The notes beneath the pieces are model-generated. The model searched no databases, was not told the origin of the DNA, and was given only the letters and a program-made list of their open reading frames with translations. This document shows positions 1 through 6,193 of a stretch of 6,256 nucleotides of DNA, in pieces (positions within the stretch are counted from its first letter, which is position 1; every line of letters begins with the position of its first letter). The DNA is from an uncultured Fretibacterium sp. (GTDB lineage: Bacteria > Synergistota > Synergistia > Synergistales > Aminobacteriaceae): NCBI GenBank assembly GCA_937899395.1, contig CALBPU010000141.1, forward strand, positions 1 to 6,256, given 5' to 3'. Made by a program: the position numbers and the translations under genes.

Positions 1-448
1 CCGACTCCGAATTAATTACGGGAATATTATAAAAATCCGGCGTAATTTTTTTTGTATCGCGTTTTAACAATTCCGGTAAATGTTGAACTGGTTTAACCGG
101 GCGTTTAGAATTTAAATTAAATAATATCCAGGATGTTTTAGCTTGAGCGGTTAAAATATTATTTTTCACGACCTGAAAGATTCTCAGCGAATTAAAGCCG
201 TGCTCTGGGTCATGAAAAGTATTTAAAATAAACTCTTCGTCAATTTTAGGAAGCTCGGAAAAAAACTCAATTTCGTATTTTGTTAATATCCAAGCGAACC
301 CCTTTTTAAATAATTCTGACGTATTTCCCTCTAAATCTTCAACGGCTAAGCTTGCGGAGTCCTGAAAATAATTCAATAAGCTTCTTAATTTAATATATCC
401 TGTGCAGGATGTATCAGACGGTAAAACTTTTAAAATTCTTGAGAACAT
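1..448 (-). CDS. Acyl-ACP thioesterase, N-terminal part (runs off left edge)
   Basis: This open frame of 149 codons has no stop before the window edge. Its product would hydrolyse acyl-ACP to release free fatty acid in the cytoplasm. The translation shows the first hotdog domain of the acyl-ACP thioesterase family: an early strand and helix with YFQDSASLAVE (residues 27-37), a FAWILTKYEIEF strand (51-62), the NTFHDPEHGFNSLRIFQV stretch (76-93), and the typical SWILFNLNSKRPVKP segment (106-120). Bacterial members are about 240 residues, so roughly 90 residues should lie beyond the window. The ATG at 446-448 lies inside the 3' end of nusB (19-bp overlap). No clear Shine-Dalgarno is visible, so translation is probably coupled to nusB. 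Family membership is fairly secure. Chain-length preference cannot be read from the sequence, and a related hotdog acyl-CoA thioesterase is the main alternative. Confidence 0.82.
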   Translation of the reverse strand, partial: MFSRILKVLPSDTSCTGYIKLRSLLNYFQDSASLAVEDLEGNTSELFKKGFAWILTKYEIEFFSELPKIDEEFILNTFHDPEHGFNSLRIFQVVKNNILTAQAKTSWILFNLNSKRPVKPVQHLPELLKRDTKKITPDFYNIPVINSES

Positions 449-897
449 GATTTATATTCGCGTAAAATTTTAGCCAGCACACCATTAACGAAGCGCGGAG
501 AGTTTTCAGTGCCGAAATTGCTAGCGAGGGACACGGCTTCAGAAATAGCGGACTGAGGCGGTAAATTTTTTATTATGAAAGCTTCGAGAATGCATAATTT
601 TAAAATAGTTCTGTCAACGTTTACCATTCTTTCGGGTCTCCAATTAGTGACGGATTTTAATAAAGTTTCGTCTATTTGGTCTTTATGCAGAAAAAAATTT
701 GATACGAGTTCTTTACAATATTCTTTAACCTCTTGAGATTCATTAATAGAAATTTCGTCCATGTTTAGAAATAGTTCTAAAGCGCTTTTAATATTTTCTT
801 CCGGCTTTAAATCAACAGAGTATAAAAACTGTACAGCTAATTCACGAGCGCGGTGACGATTTTTAAATTTAGCTTTGTGAATAATTTTTTTAATCAT
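430..897 (-). CDS. nusB: Transcription antitermination factor NusB
   Basis: NusB pairs with NusE (ribosomal protein S10) and binds the boxA RNA of rRNA leaders, keeping RNA polymerase processive through rRNA operons. The 155-residue all-helical protein carries the family landmarks: the basic RHRARELAVQFLY helix (residues 14-26), NWRPERMVNVDRTILKL (85-101), and the closing ISEAVSLASNFG...SPRFVNGVLAKIL block (118-145). Length is near the usual 130-160, with about 12 extra residues ahead of the RNA-binding helix. The ATG at 895-897 overlaps the stop of the upstream membrane protein gene by 8 bp. No Shine-Dalgarno is evident, so translational coupling is likely. The downstream thioesterase starts inside this gene. 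Identification is confident. Confidence 0.96.
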   Translation of the reverse strand: MIKKIIHKAKFKNRHRARELAVQFLYSVDLKPEENIKSALELFLNMDEISINESQEVKEYCKELVSNFFLHKDQIDETLLKSVTNWRPERMVNVDRTILKLCILEAFIIKNLPPQSAISEAVSLASNFGTENSPRFVNGVLAKILREYKSCSQEF

Positions 898-1345
898 GAT
901 GTTTAAATTTATAAATTAAATCCGGTAAATAATTCAGAACTCTGACGATGAACCAAGTTACAGCCCCCCAAAAGGAAGTCCAGAAAAAAGAATCCAGACC
1001 TCCGCAGATAATAATTGCAGCTGATGAGACGATAAAGCCCCAAGTAAAAGGATTTATTAAAATTTCGGAGAAGCTTCCTGAACGTTCGACCCAAATAACG
1101 GAAGTATTAAACCCGATTGGCTTAAAAATATTCTGTAAATGTTCTTCGATTTTAATTTTAGAATCAGGTTTTATATTTTCGCCGGAAATCACAACGGTCA
1201 AATTTGAATTATTATTATTATTGTTCAGCGATAAATTACAAATATCCAGCCCGGATTTAAAAATAATATCCGTGAAATTTTTTATGCATTTATCTGAAAT
1301 TTTTACGATTCCGCAGGGAGTATTTTTCCAAGTGAAATAATACAT
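890..1345 (-). CDS. Hypothetical membrane protein with an Asp23-like N-terminal region
   Basis: I do not recognise a named family. The 151-residue product has two parts. Residues 11-86 read like a diverged Asp23 domain: CGIVKISDKCIKNF resembles the GAIHISEDVIVELA start of the neighbouring Asp23 protein, followed by a strand (NLTVVISG, 48-55) and a helix-strand unit (KIEEHLQNIFKPIGFNTSVIWV, 65-86). Two hydrophobic segments follow, at about 99-116 and 119-137, both Trp/Phe-rich and consistent with a membrane hairpin, and then a short basic tail. A run of six Asn (41-46) interrupts the first part. A weak GGAG (1359-1362) lies 13 nt ahead of the ATG; asp23 ends 8 bp upstream and nusB overlaps the stop. 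By position and build it could anchor Asp23 at the membrane, as AmaP does in Firmicutes, but that role is inference. Confidence 0.72.
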   Translation of the reverse strand: MYYFTWKNTPCGIVKISDKCIKNFTDIIFKSGLDICNLSLNNNNNNSNLTVVISGENIKPDSKIKIEEHLQNIFKPIGFNTSVIWVERSGSFSEILINPFTWGFIVSSAAIIICGGLDSFFWTSFWGAVTWFIVRVLNYLPDLIYKFKHHD

Positions 1346-1353
1346 AATATATT

Positions 1354-1773
1354 TTAATCTCCGTCATCAAGATTTTCCGGTTTTTCGAATTCCAGCTGTA
1401 AATTTTTCATGTCGGGAGTTGTATAAATTCCGAGCACGTTAATATTAACAGCTTTAACTTCATAACCTGTATAACGTTCTAAATTATCCTTTACTTTTTC
1501 CTGAACGTCCCAAGCTAAATCAGGGATTCTTTGACCGTATTTCACAACGACATAAGCATCAACAGAAATTTCTCCCTGAGAATGATCAACAGAGACACGA
1601 ATACCGCCGTTTTTTTTACCTCGTCCGAATTTCGGGGCAAATTTTGCGGCTGTTTTAATGTGGGAAATGCCCTGAATAGTTTTTCCGGCAAGCTCAACTA
1701 TAACATCTTCGGAGATATGAATAGCTCCGGCATCAGGTGTCTTTTCGTTTTGTTTTCCGTCAGTGTCAGGCAT
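1354..1773 (-). CDS. Asp23/Gls24 family envelope stress protein
   Basis: Asp23/Gls24 (formerly DUF322) proteins are small, abundant proteins tied to envelope or alkaline stress. In Staphylococcus, Asp23 is held at the membrane by AmaP. The 139-residue sequence fits the family: GAIHISEDVIVELAGKTIQGI (residues 16-36), a glycine- and lysine-rich loop (about 45-57), GIRVSVDHSQGEISVDAYVVVKYG (57-80), then IPDLAWDVQEKVKDNLERYTGYEVKAVNINVLGI (83-116), where the amphipathic helix and last strand are characteristic. The N-terminus (about 15 residues) and acidic tail are low-complexity. It starts 7 bp after the efp stop, with only a weak AAAGAAA purine run upstream, and ends 8 bp before the membrane protein gene. 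Family assignment is confident; the physiological role in this organism is not shown by sequence. Confidence 0.92.
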   Translation of the reverse strand: MPDTDGKQNEKTPDAGAIHISEDVIVELAGKTIQGISHIKTAAKFAPKFGRGKKNGGIRVSVDHSQGEISVDAYVVVKYGQRIPDLAWDVQEKVKDNLERYTGYEVKAVNINVLGIYTTPDMKNLQLEFEKPENLDDGD

Positions 1774-1780
1774 GTATTAA

Positions 1781-2353
1781 TTATTTCTTTGCACGTTCAA
1801 GATATGCGCCTGTACGAGTATCGACAACAATATCCTCACCGGGTTCAATGAATACCGGAACCGTTACAACAAGTCCTGTTTCAAGTGTCGCAGGTTTTCC
1901 GCCGCCTGTAACCGTATCGCCTTTGAAGGCCGGAGGAGTTTCAAGAACTTTCATTGTAACGCTCTTAGGAAGCTCGATGCCCATAACTTTACCTTCAAAA
2001 AATTCGATTTGAATTTCGAGATCGTCAACAAGATATTTTGCTGCTTCACCTAAAACTTGAGGGGACAATCTCATTTCTTCGTAAGTTGCTAAATCCATAA
2101 AGACATAATCTGCACCGTCTCTGTATGAATATTGGGCGGGTTTATCCTCATAAATTATGCGCTCGAATTTTTCGCCGGGTTTGAACGAGTTTTCAACTAT
2201 CGAACCGGTTTCAACGTTACGTAATTTTGTTCGGACAACAGCGCCGCCGCGTCCCATTTTATGATGATCATAATCAACTATTTCCCATATTGCATCTTGC
2301 CAACGCAATTTTAATCCGACATAAAAGCTAGTAGTATCTGCTACTTGTGCCAT
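1781..2353 (-). CDS. efp: Translation elongation factor P
   Basis: EF-P enters the ribosomal E site and rescues ribosomes stalled on polyproline. The 190-residue product (usual length 185-190) has the N-terminal KOW-like domain with the modification loop HHKMGRGGAVV (residues 30-40), a middle OB domain, and a C-terminal OB domain ending in the signature KGDTVTGGGKPATLE...VVDTRTGAYLERA (144-188). I chose the ATG at 2351-2353 because the conserved fold begins there and an AGGAGG lies 12 nt upstream (2366-2371). The frame stays open to a TTG at 2423-2425, but those 24 extra codons match nothing in EF-P and contain a promoter-like -10. The loop tip is Arg35 rather than the Lys modified by EpmA/EpmB in E. 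coli, and the usual KPGKG is KMGRG. It lies 58 bp after the secretin gene and 7 bp before asp23. Confidence 0.97.
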   Translation of the reverse strand: MAQVADTTSFYVGLKLRWQDAIWEIVDYDHHKMGRGGAVVRTKLRNVETGSIVENSFKPGEKFERIIYEDKPAQYSYRDGADYVFMDLATYEEMRLSPQVLGEAAKYLVDDLEIQIEFFEGKVMGIELPKSVTMKVLETPPAFKGDTVTGGGKPATLETGLVVTVPVFIEPGEDIVVDTRTGAYLERAKK

Positions 2354-2365
2354 ATTAAATTTAAG

Positions 2366-2371
2366 CCTCCT
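2366..2371 (-). promoter_or_regulatory. Shine-Dalgarno deciding the efp start
   Basis: AGGAGG on the minus strand, 12 nt before the efp ATG at 2353. It lies inside the longer open frame that reaches 2425, so it argues for the shorter, family-consistent EF-P start. The spacing is longer than the usual 5-9 nt. Confidence 0.75.
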
Positions 2372-2398
2372 GAACTTAAAAAAGTTTTGCAATTGTTT

Positions 2399-2425
2399 AT
2401 TATATAACACTTTACCTGCTTTCAA
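2399..2425 (-). promoter_or_regulatory. Candidate internal promoter for efp and downstream genes
   Basis: On the minus strand, TTGAAA (2420-2425, 5 of 6 to the -35 consensus) is followed after 15 bp by a perfect TATAAT (2399-2404). Transcription would begin near 2392, giving a leader of about 40 nt that includes the AGGAGG. The -35 overlaps the last codons of the secretin gene. The 15-bp spacer is short, and AT-rich DNA produces such boxes by chance, so this is a candidate only. It would let efp, asp23 and nusB be made independently of the secretin. Confidence 0.45.
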
Positions 2426-4085
2426 TAATATAAGGAGTTATAACCATAACAACCTGAGTTTTAGTATGCTCGCTATATCTGTACTTGAATAATTCACCGA
2501 GCAACGGAATATCTCCCAATACAGGAATTTTTGATACATTTCTATGATGATTATCCTGAAATAACCCTCCGATTACAAAAGGCATTCCGTTTTTAACTCT
2601 GACTTCGGTTTTAACGTTTCTGTCGGAAGTTATAGGAACGTTTTCGGAATTTCCGCTGCTTGAAAAGCCTAAAACATCTCCCGTTTTAATTTCAAGTTTC
2701 AATCTCACGTAACCGTCTCTCTCGATTCTGGGAGTGAATGTTAATTGAGGGCCGACTTCTTCAGTCTCTCTTTCAAGATTTCCCGCTTCATCTTTTCCCG
2801 AAGTGTAAATATAATCCTGAGTTAATTTTATTGAAGCCTGTTGACCGTCCATAGCAATTACGGAAGGATTAGCCAAAATTTTGCCCTTGTCCTTTTCCTC
2901 AAGAGCCGTTAAAGCTCCCGTTATAGTTCGTGAAATTCCCGTTGATTTTCCACGAAGCAAATCGTTATAAGTGTAAGCAATTCCGCCTCTGGGTGAAATA
3001 TCAAGCTGTGTCCATTCGTCATAAACAATTTCGAGAGCATTCTCGACAGCCTTTGTAGCGTCATCGTTAAACTCAAAAATGCTCGCTCTTATCATTACCT
3101 GTTGAGCAGGTACGTCGATTTTTGCAATTAATTTTTCAACCTCTTCCATTTTCGCAGGATTAGTATTTACGTATAAAGCTCTCATTCGTGTGTCGGTTGT
3201 GATTTCGTTGTCTTGGAGTGAAGCTAAATTTTTCAACATCGTAGCAACATCGGCAGCTTCAGCATACGAAATATTGAACGTCTGAATTTTTCTCTCGCCT
3301 GATAATTTGTAGAGATTATTTTGCAATCCAAACGCTAAAGTATTTTCTCCTGCTATATAACATGAAATATCGTAAGTCCTCATGAAAAAACTCATAACTT
3401 CATCAATTCGGACGCTGTTGAGGCTCATTGTGATTAAAATATTTTGAGGAAATGAGGAATCAATAATTACGTTTCGACCGATTTGAGCCATTAACATTCT
3501 CATTACATCACGAAGTTCAGCATCTCGAAGTTCGAGAGTAATTCTTTGTTCAACTTTGAAGGGCAATGAATTTTTGGGAGCTGGAATAGATTTTTTTACT
3601 GGAGGGAGAAGGAAGGCATTTTCCATTAAATTTTTTGGTTCTTCAAGAGCTTTAATTCTCAAAGTGAAACCGTCAAAATTTTGATAACCTGATTCAAATT
3701 TCATCGGAAAATTAGATCGAACTATAATTGAAACTAAATCGTCCGAAAGATTTTCGATATTCAAATCCGAAATTAACGGAACGGAATGAGCAAGATTATC
3801 AGCTAATAAATTCATGGCCGAAATATTTTTAACTCTGGCATTATTCAAGATTAACTGCATAGTATTGTCATAAAAATCTGGCTCTGAAACGTGAAGATTT
3901 TTGCCGTATAATTTCATTACAAATTCATAAGTGCCTAATTGATAAATATGAAAATTTGTTAAATAGCTTCCTGTAAATTTTTTAGTTTTTTCATAAGCAT
4001 TAGCAGGTAACCCGCCCGTTATAAAAATTACAAGAGTTATATAAATTATTATGAGAAACAAATTGCGCTGAAATTTGCATAACAT
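2412..4085 (-). CDS. Outer-membrane secretin (type IV pilus PilQ / type II GspD family)
   Basis: Secretins form the gated outer-membrane ring through which type IV pili or type II substrates pass. The 557-residue protein starts with a signal peptide (basic start, hydrophobic core 8-25, likely cleavage after ANA at 28-30). Residues 40-147 resemble an AMIN-type domain. An STN/N0 domain follows (RITLELRDAELRDVMRMLMAQIGRNVIID, 181-209, to about 253), then one N1-type domain (IQTFNISYAEAADVATML ... IDVPAQQVMIRASIFEF, 267-339). The secretin core spans 385-555: ILANPSVIAMDGQQASI (403-419), VGPQLTFTP (444-452), and the signature KIPVLGDIPLLGELF (519-533). A single N1 and the AMIN-like start favour PilQ over GspD. 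The ATG has AAGGAG 9 nt upstream. No other pilus gene is in the window, so the system is not settled. The last bases reach the efp promoter region. Confidence 0.93.
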   Translation of the reverse strand: MLCKFQRNLFLIIIYITLVIFITGGLPANAYEKTKKFTGSYLTNFHIYQLGTYEFVMKLYGKNLHVSEPDFYDNTMQLILNNARVKNISAMNLLADNLAHSVPLISDLNIENLSDDLVSIIVRSNFPMKFESGYQNFDGFTLRIKALEEPKNLMENAFLLPPVKKSIPAPKNSLPFKVEQRITLELRDAELRDVMRMLMAQIGRNVIIDSSFPQNILITMSLNSVRIDEVMSFFMRTYDISCYIAGENTLAFGLQNNLYKLSGERKIQTFNISYAEAADVATMLKNLASLQDNEITTDTRMRALYVNTNPAKMEEVEKLIAKIDVPAQQVMIRASIFEFNDDATKAVENALEIVYDEWTQLDISPRGGIAYTYNDLLRGKSTGISRTITGALTALEEKDKGKILANPSVIAMDGQQASIKLTQDYIYTSGKDEAGNLERETEEVGPQLTFTPRIERDGYVRLKLEIKTGDVLGFSSSGNSENVPITSDRNVKTEVRVKNGMPFVIGGLFQDNHHRNVSKIPVLGDIPLLGELFKYRYSEHTKTQVVMVITPYIIESR

Positions 4086-4094
4086 GATTATTTT

Positions 4095-4100
4095 CTCCTT
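4095..4100 (-). promoter_or_regulatory. Shine-Dalgarno of the secretin gene
   Basis: AAGGAG on the minus strand, 9 nt before the ATG at 4085. It supports that start and keeps the complete signal peptide. Confidence 0.8.
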
Positions 4101-4128
4101 CGTTTTTTTATTATTTAATTTTAAGTAA

Positions 4129-4134
4129 ATTATA
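4129..4134 (-). promoter_or_regulatory. Candidate -10 box of the secretin-efp-nusB array
   Basis: A perfect TATAAT on the minus strand, about 44 bp before the secretin ATG, would place the start of transcription near 4122. No good -35 is present at 16-18 bp upstream (GCGATT-like), so an activator or a relaxed promoter is possible. It diverges from the rnpB promoter. Confidence 0.5.
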
Positions 4135-4139
4135 CTACA

Positions 4140-4170
4140 TTAACGATAAAAAATCGCCTCATGTTAAAAT
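4140..4170 (+). promoter_or_regulatory. Candidate rnpB promoter
   Basis: An extended -10 TGTTAAAAT (4162-4170, hexamer TAAAAT at 4165-4170) lies 7-8 bp before the predicted 5' end of RNase P RNA, exactly where a -10 for that RNA should be. The best -35 match is TTAACG (4140-4145, 4 of 6) at a long 19-bp spacing. The extended TGn motif may compensate. Confidence 0.6.
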
Positions 4171-4176
4171 ATTTTC

Positions 4177-4518
4177 ATGGGTAGTTCAGACGGCCGCCGA
4201 AAAGAAATTTTGGGAGGAAAGTCCGGGCTTCATAGAGCAGTATGTCGGATAACGTCCGGCCGGAGTAATCCGAGGGATAGCGCAACAGAAAATATACAGC
4301 CTTAAATTTTTATGGCGATGGTGAAAAGGTGAAGGGTAATGGCCCACCAGATGAAATGTAAGTTTCATGCTTTGCAAGCCCCATACGAAGCAAGATCGAA
4401 TAGCGAGGGTTGAGGCTGCTCGCCGACCTCAGGGTACGATCGCTTGATTCATTTCGCAAGGAATTGAACTAGATAAATGGCCGTTAATCAAACAGAACCC
4501 GGCTTATGAACTGCCCGT
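4177..4518 (+). ncRNA. rnpB: RNase P RNA (bacterial, type A-like)
   Basis: The catalytic RNA of RNase P, which with the RnpA protein removes 5' leaders from pre-tRNAs. Landmarks in order: conserved region I GAGGAAAGTCCGGGCT (4214-4229); AGCGCAACAGAAAATATAC (4280-4297) and the GGTGAAAAGGTG / GGTAATGGCCCACC pair (4320-4331, 4335-4348) of the specificity domain; a P12 hairpin ATGAAA/TTTCAT (4351-4368); the L15 GGGTA (4432-4436), whose GGU pairs with tRNA CCA ends; a P18 stem capped by a GCAA tetraloop (4456-4459); GATAAATGGCCGT (4472-4484); and conserved region V ACAGAACCCGGCTTA (4492-4506). Ends were set by the P1 helix: GGGTAGTTCA (4179-4188) pairs perfectly with TGAACTGCCC (4507-4516). Length is about 340 nt, normal for the family. 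No hairpin plus U-run terminator follows, so transcription may continue into the helicase gene. Confidence 0.96.
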
Positions 4519-6128
4519 CTATATATCACGAAGGGACATTTCAAATTTTGGATAAAATTAAATTTTATGACTGGCAAATCCGTGCTTTTAATCATATTAA
4601 AGATCAAAACGCTGTGTTATCAGCTCCGACAGGTTCAGGAAAAACTTTAGTAGCTTATTTATGGGCAGGACTTTTAACACGCAAGGGTGAAATAATTAAC
4701 AACCCTGAAGCTAATCGAATAATTTTTACAGCTCCTATAAAAGCATTAAGCAATGAAAGATATTTAGATTTAAGACGAATGGGTTTTGATGTCGGAATAG
4801 AGACTGGGGATTTCAAACGTAACGAAGGAGCGGGAATAATTTGCTGCACTCAGGAAATTTACACGATGAAATATTCTCACTTCTCGCATCAAAAATTAAT
4901 CATAGATGAATTTCATTATATTTTTAACGAATCTGAAAGAGCAAGAAGCTATATTGACGGAATAAAGAACACTTCACTCGACACTCAAATTTTAGTTATG
5001 TCGGCAACGTTGGGGAATATAAAAAATATCGGGAATTATTTATCAGGAATATGTCAAAGGGATTTTGTAATTTACTCTGCTAAGAAAAGAGTTACGGAAT
5101 TAATTTTTACTCCTGATAAGCCTGCAAATATAGATGATATTCATGACGCATTAGTATTTTTATTTTCTCAAAGGGGAGTTATTGAACTTGCCTCTGAAAT
5201 AGCCTCACACAGAAGCAGGATTCAGCCTGAACAAGTTAAACGTTTAGAGGAACTGGGGAAAATTTTAGAAGTCAGAAGAATTTTTGCGAGCCTTTATAAG
5301 GGAGTAGGAATTTATCACGGAGGAATGCTGCCTAAAGAAAAATTGTTAGTGGAGTCTGCATTCCGTGAAAGGCTTCTTGATGTTGTGTGCGGAACAAACG
5401 CTCTTTCGCTCGGAGTAAATCTTCCCGCACAATATGTAATTTTTGCGCAGCTTGTGAATTATTATCAATATAAGCCGATTTCAAAGAATGAATTTTTGCA
5501 GATGTCAGGGCGAGCAGGACGTAAAGGACTTTTTGATCCCGGTTATGTAACGTGGCTTAAAGATTCTCAATTTGAAAGTCAGTTTTTCAATACAGGAAAA
5601 GAATTTAAGAAGTTGATGAAGAAGGGTTCAGAGGAAGCGAGAATAGAGCTAAAACCGTCTTACGGGAAATTATTACGACAGCAAATTTTGATAGAGGACG
5701 AAGCCGATTATATTGCGGAATATTCATTGCCTTCGTTAAAACCTGAATTTGTTCTTTATATGCTTGAAGAGGACATGGAAAGGATTAACCATGCTGCGGG
5801 AAAAATTGCACACAGGAAAAATCGCGGGAAATTCAAGAAGATATTAGCAGAAATTTGGTATGATGAAATGTCTATTGAAGAGAATTTGGAAATGGCAAAA
5901 TTATTTTTTGATGAATCAAATCCGAGTGCTTTAATGGCAGCGAAATTATTGATACAGTACGAGAGAAATTATTTGCAGGCATTATTGAAGGTTAAGAGGT
6001 TTGCAAATCGTCTTCCAAGAAACAGAAATTTCAGGTTTATGAAAGAACTTAACAAGACAGTGGAGACAATAGACCCGACTATATACGGCTTTGAGGAAAA
6101 AATCGGGGAAATTGAAGCAGGAAGGTAA
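4506..6128 (+). CDS. Ski2-like DExH-box helicase
   Basis: A superfamily 2 ATP-dependent helicase, probably acting on RNA. Motifs in order (numbered from the ATG at 4506): YDWQ aromatic/Q element (21-24), Walker A SAPTGSGKT (39-47), Ia TAPIKALSNER (75-85), GIETGD (97-102), TQE (115-117), Walker B DEFH (134-137), III SAT (166-168), YHGGM (270-274), V GTNALSLGVNLPA (296-308), VI QMSGRAGRKG (332-341). DEFH with this motif V is typical of Ski2/Mtr4/Hel308-type enzymes. At 540 residues it is short; the C-terminal 150 residues are helical and charged, without a recognisable DSHCT or arch domain. The ATG at 4506-4508 lies in the P1 strand of rnpB and has no Shine-Dalgarno. An in-frame TTG at 4548 with GAAGGG (4530-4535) 12 nt upstream would give 526 residues and keep every motif. 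The gene ends just before a mobile-element edge. Confidence 0.93.
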   Translation: MNCPSIYHEGTFQILDKIKFYDWQIRAFNHIKDQNAVLSAPTGSGKTLVAYLWAGLLTRKGEIINNPEANRIIFTAPIKALSNERYLDLRRMGFDVGIETGDFKRNEGAGIICCTQEIYTMKYSHFSHQKLIIDEFHYIFNESERARSYIDGIKNTSLDTQILVMSATLGNIKNIGNYLSGICQRDFVIYSAKKRVTELIFTPDKPANIDDIHDALVFLFSQRGVIELASEIASHRSRIQPEQVKRLEELGKILEVRRIFASLYKGVGIYHGGMLPKEKLLVESAFRERLLDVVCGTNALSLGVNLPAQYVIFAQLVNYYQYKPISKNEFLQMSGRAGRKGLFDPGYVTWLKDSQFESQFFNTGKEFKKLMKKGSEEARIELKPSYGKLLRQQILIEDEADYIAEYSLPSLKPEFVLYMLEEDMERINHAAGKIAHRKNRGKFKKILAEIWYDEMSIEENLEMAKLFFDESNPSALMAAKLLIQYERNYLQALLKVKRFANRLPRNRNFRFMKELNKTVETIDPTIYGFEEKIGEIEAGR

Positions 6129-6143
6129 AAATTTTATGACCCC

Positions 6144-6185
6144 CGGCGTGAACACTCGCGACTTTAGTCGTGAGATGAAACGCCG
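6144..6185 (+). repeat. Two-tier hairpin (subterminal palindrome)
   Basis: The outer arms CGGCGT (6144-6149) and ACGCCG (6180-6185) pair perfectly. The inner arms CTCGCGAC (6155-6162) and GTCGTGAG (6167-6174) pair over 8 bp with one G-T, closing a TTTA loop. The 5-nt internal strands between tiers are unpaired. No T-run follows, so it is not a standard terminator. In IS200/IS605 elements such structures are the single-strand DNA hairpins recognised by TnpA. Confidence 0.75.
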
Positions 6186-6193
6186 CTTCCGAT

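Noticed and set aside
948..1340. Plus-strand open frame of 130 codons opposite the membrane protein gene
   Set aside because: It is fully antisense to the 151-residue gene, has low-complexity Leu/Ile/Ser content and no Shine-Dalgarno. The minus-strand gene fits the operon spacing and shows domain and membrane structure.
1737..2012. Plus-strand open frames opposite efp and asp23 (also 1531-1851)
   Set aside because: They are antisense shadows of two well-recognised genes and show no recognisable features.
2374..2387. Inverted repeat AACTT/AAGTT with an A-rich loop before efp
   Set aside because: It has five weak base pairs in very AT-rich DNA, with no GC stem; expected by chance.
4186..4377. 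Minus-strand open frame of 63 codons
   Set aside because: It lies wholly inside rnpB on the opposite strand; the RNA's conserved structure explains the sequence.
4519..4570. Terminator directly after rnpB
   Set aside because: Only short A/T-only complementarities (TTTT/AAAA) are present, with no GC-containing stem followed by T residues.
6144..6190. Rho-independent terminator for the helicase
   Set aside because: The stem is strong, but the bases after it (CTTCCGATTTG) have no U-run. The TTTAG-type core fits an IS200/IS605 palindrome better.
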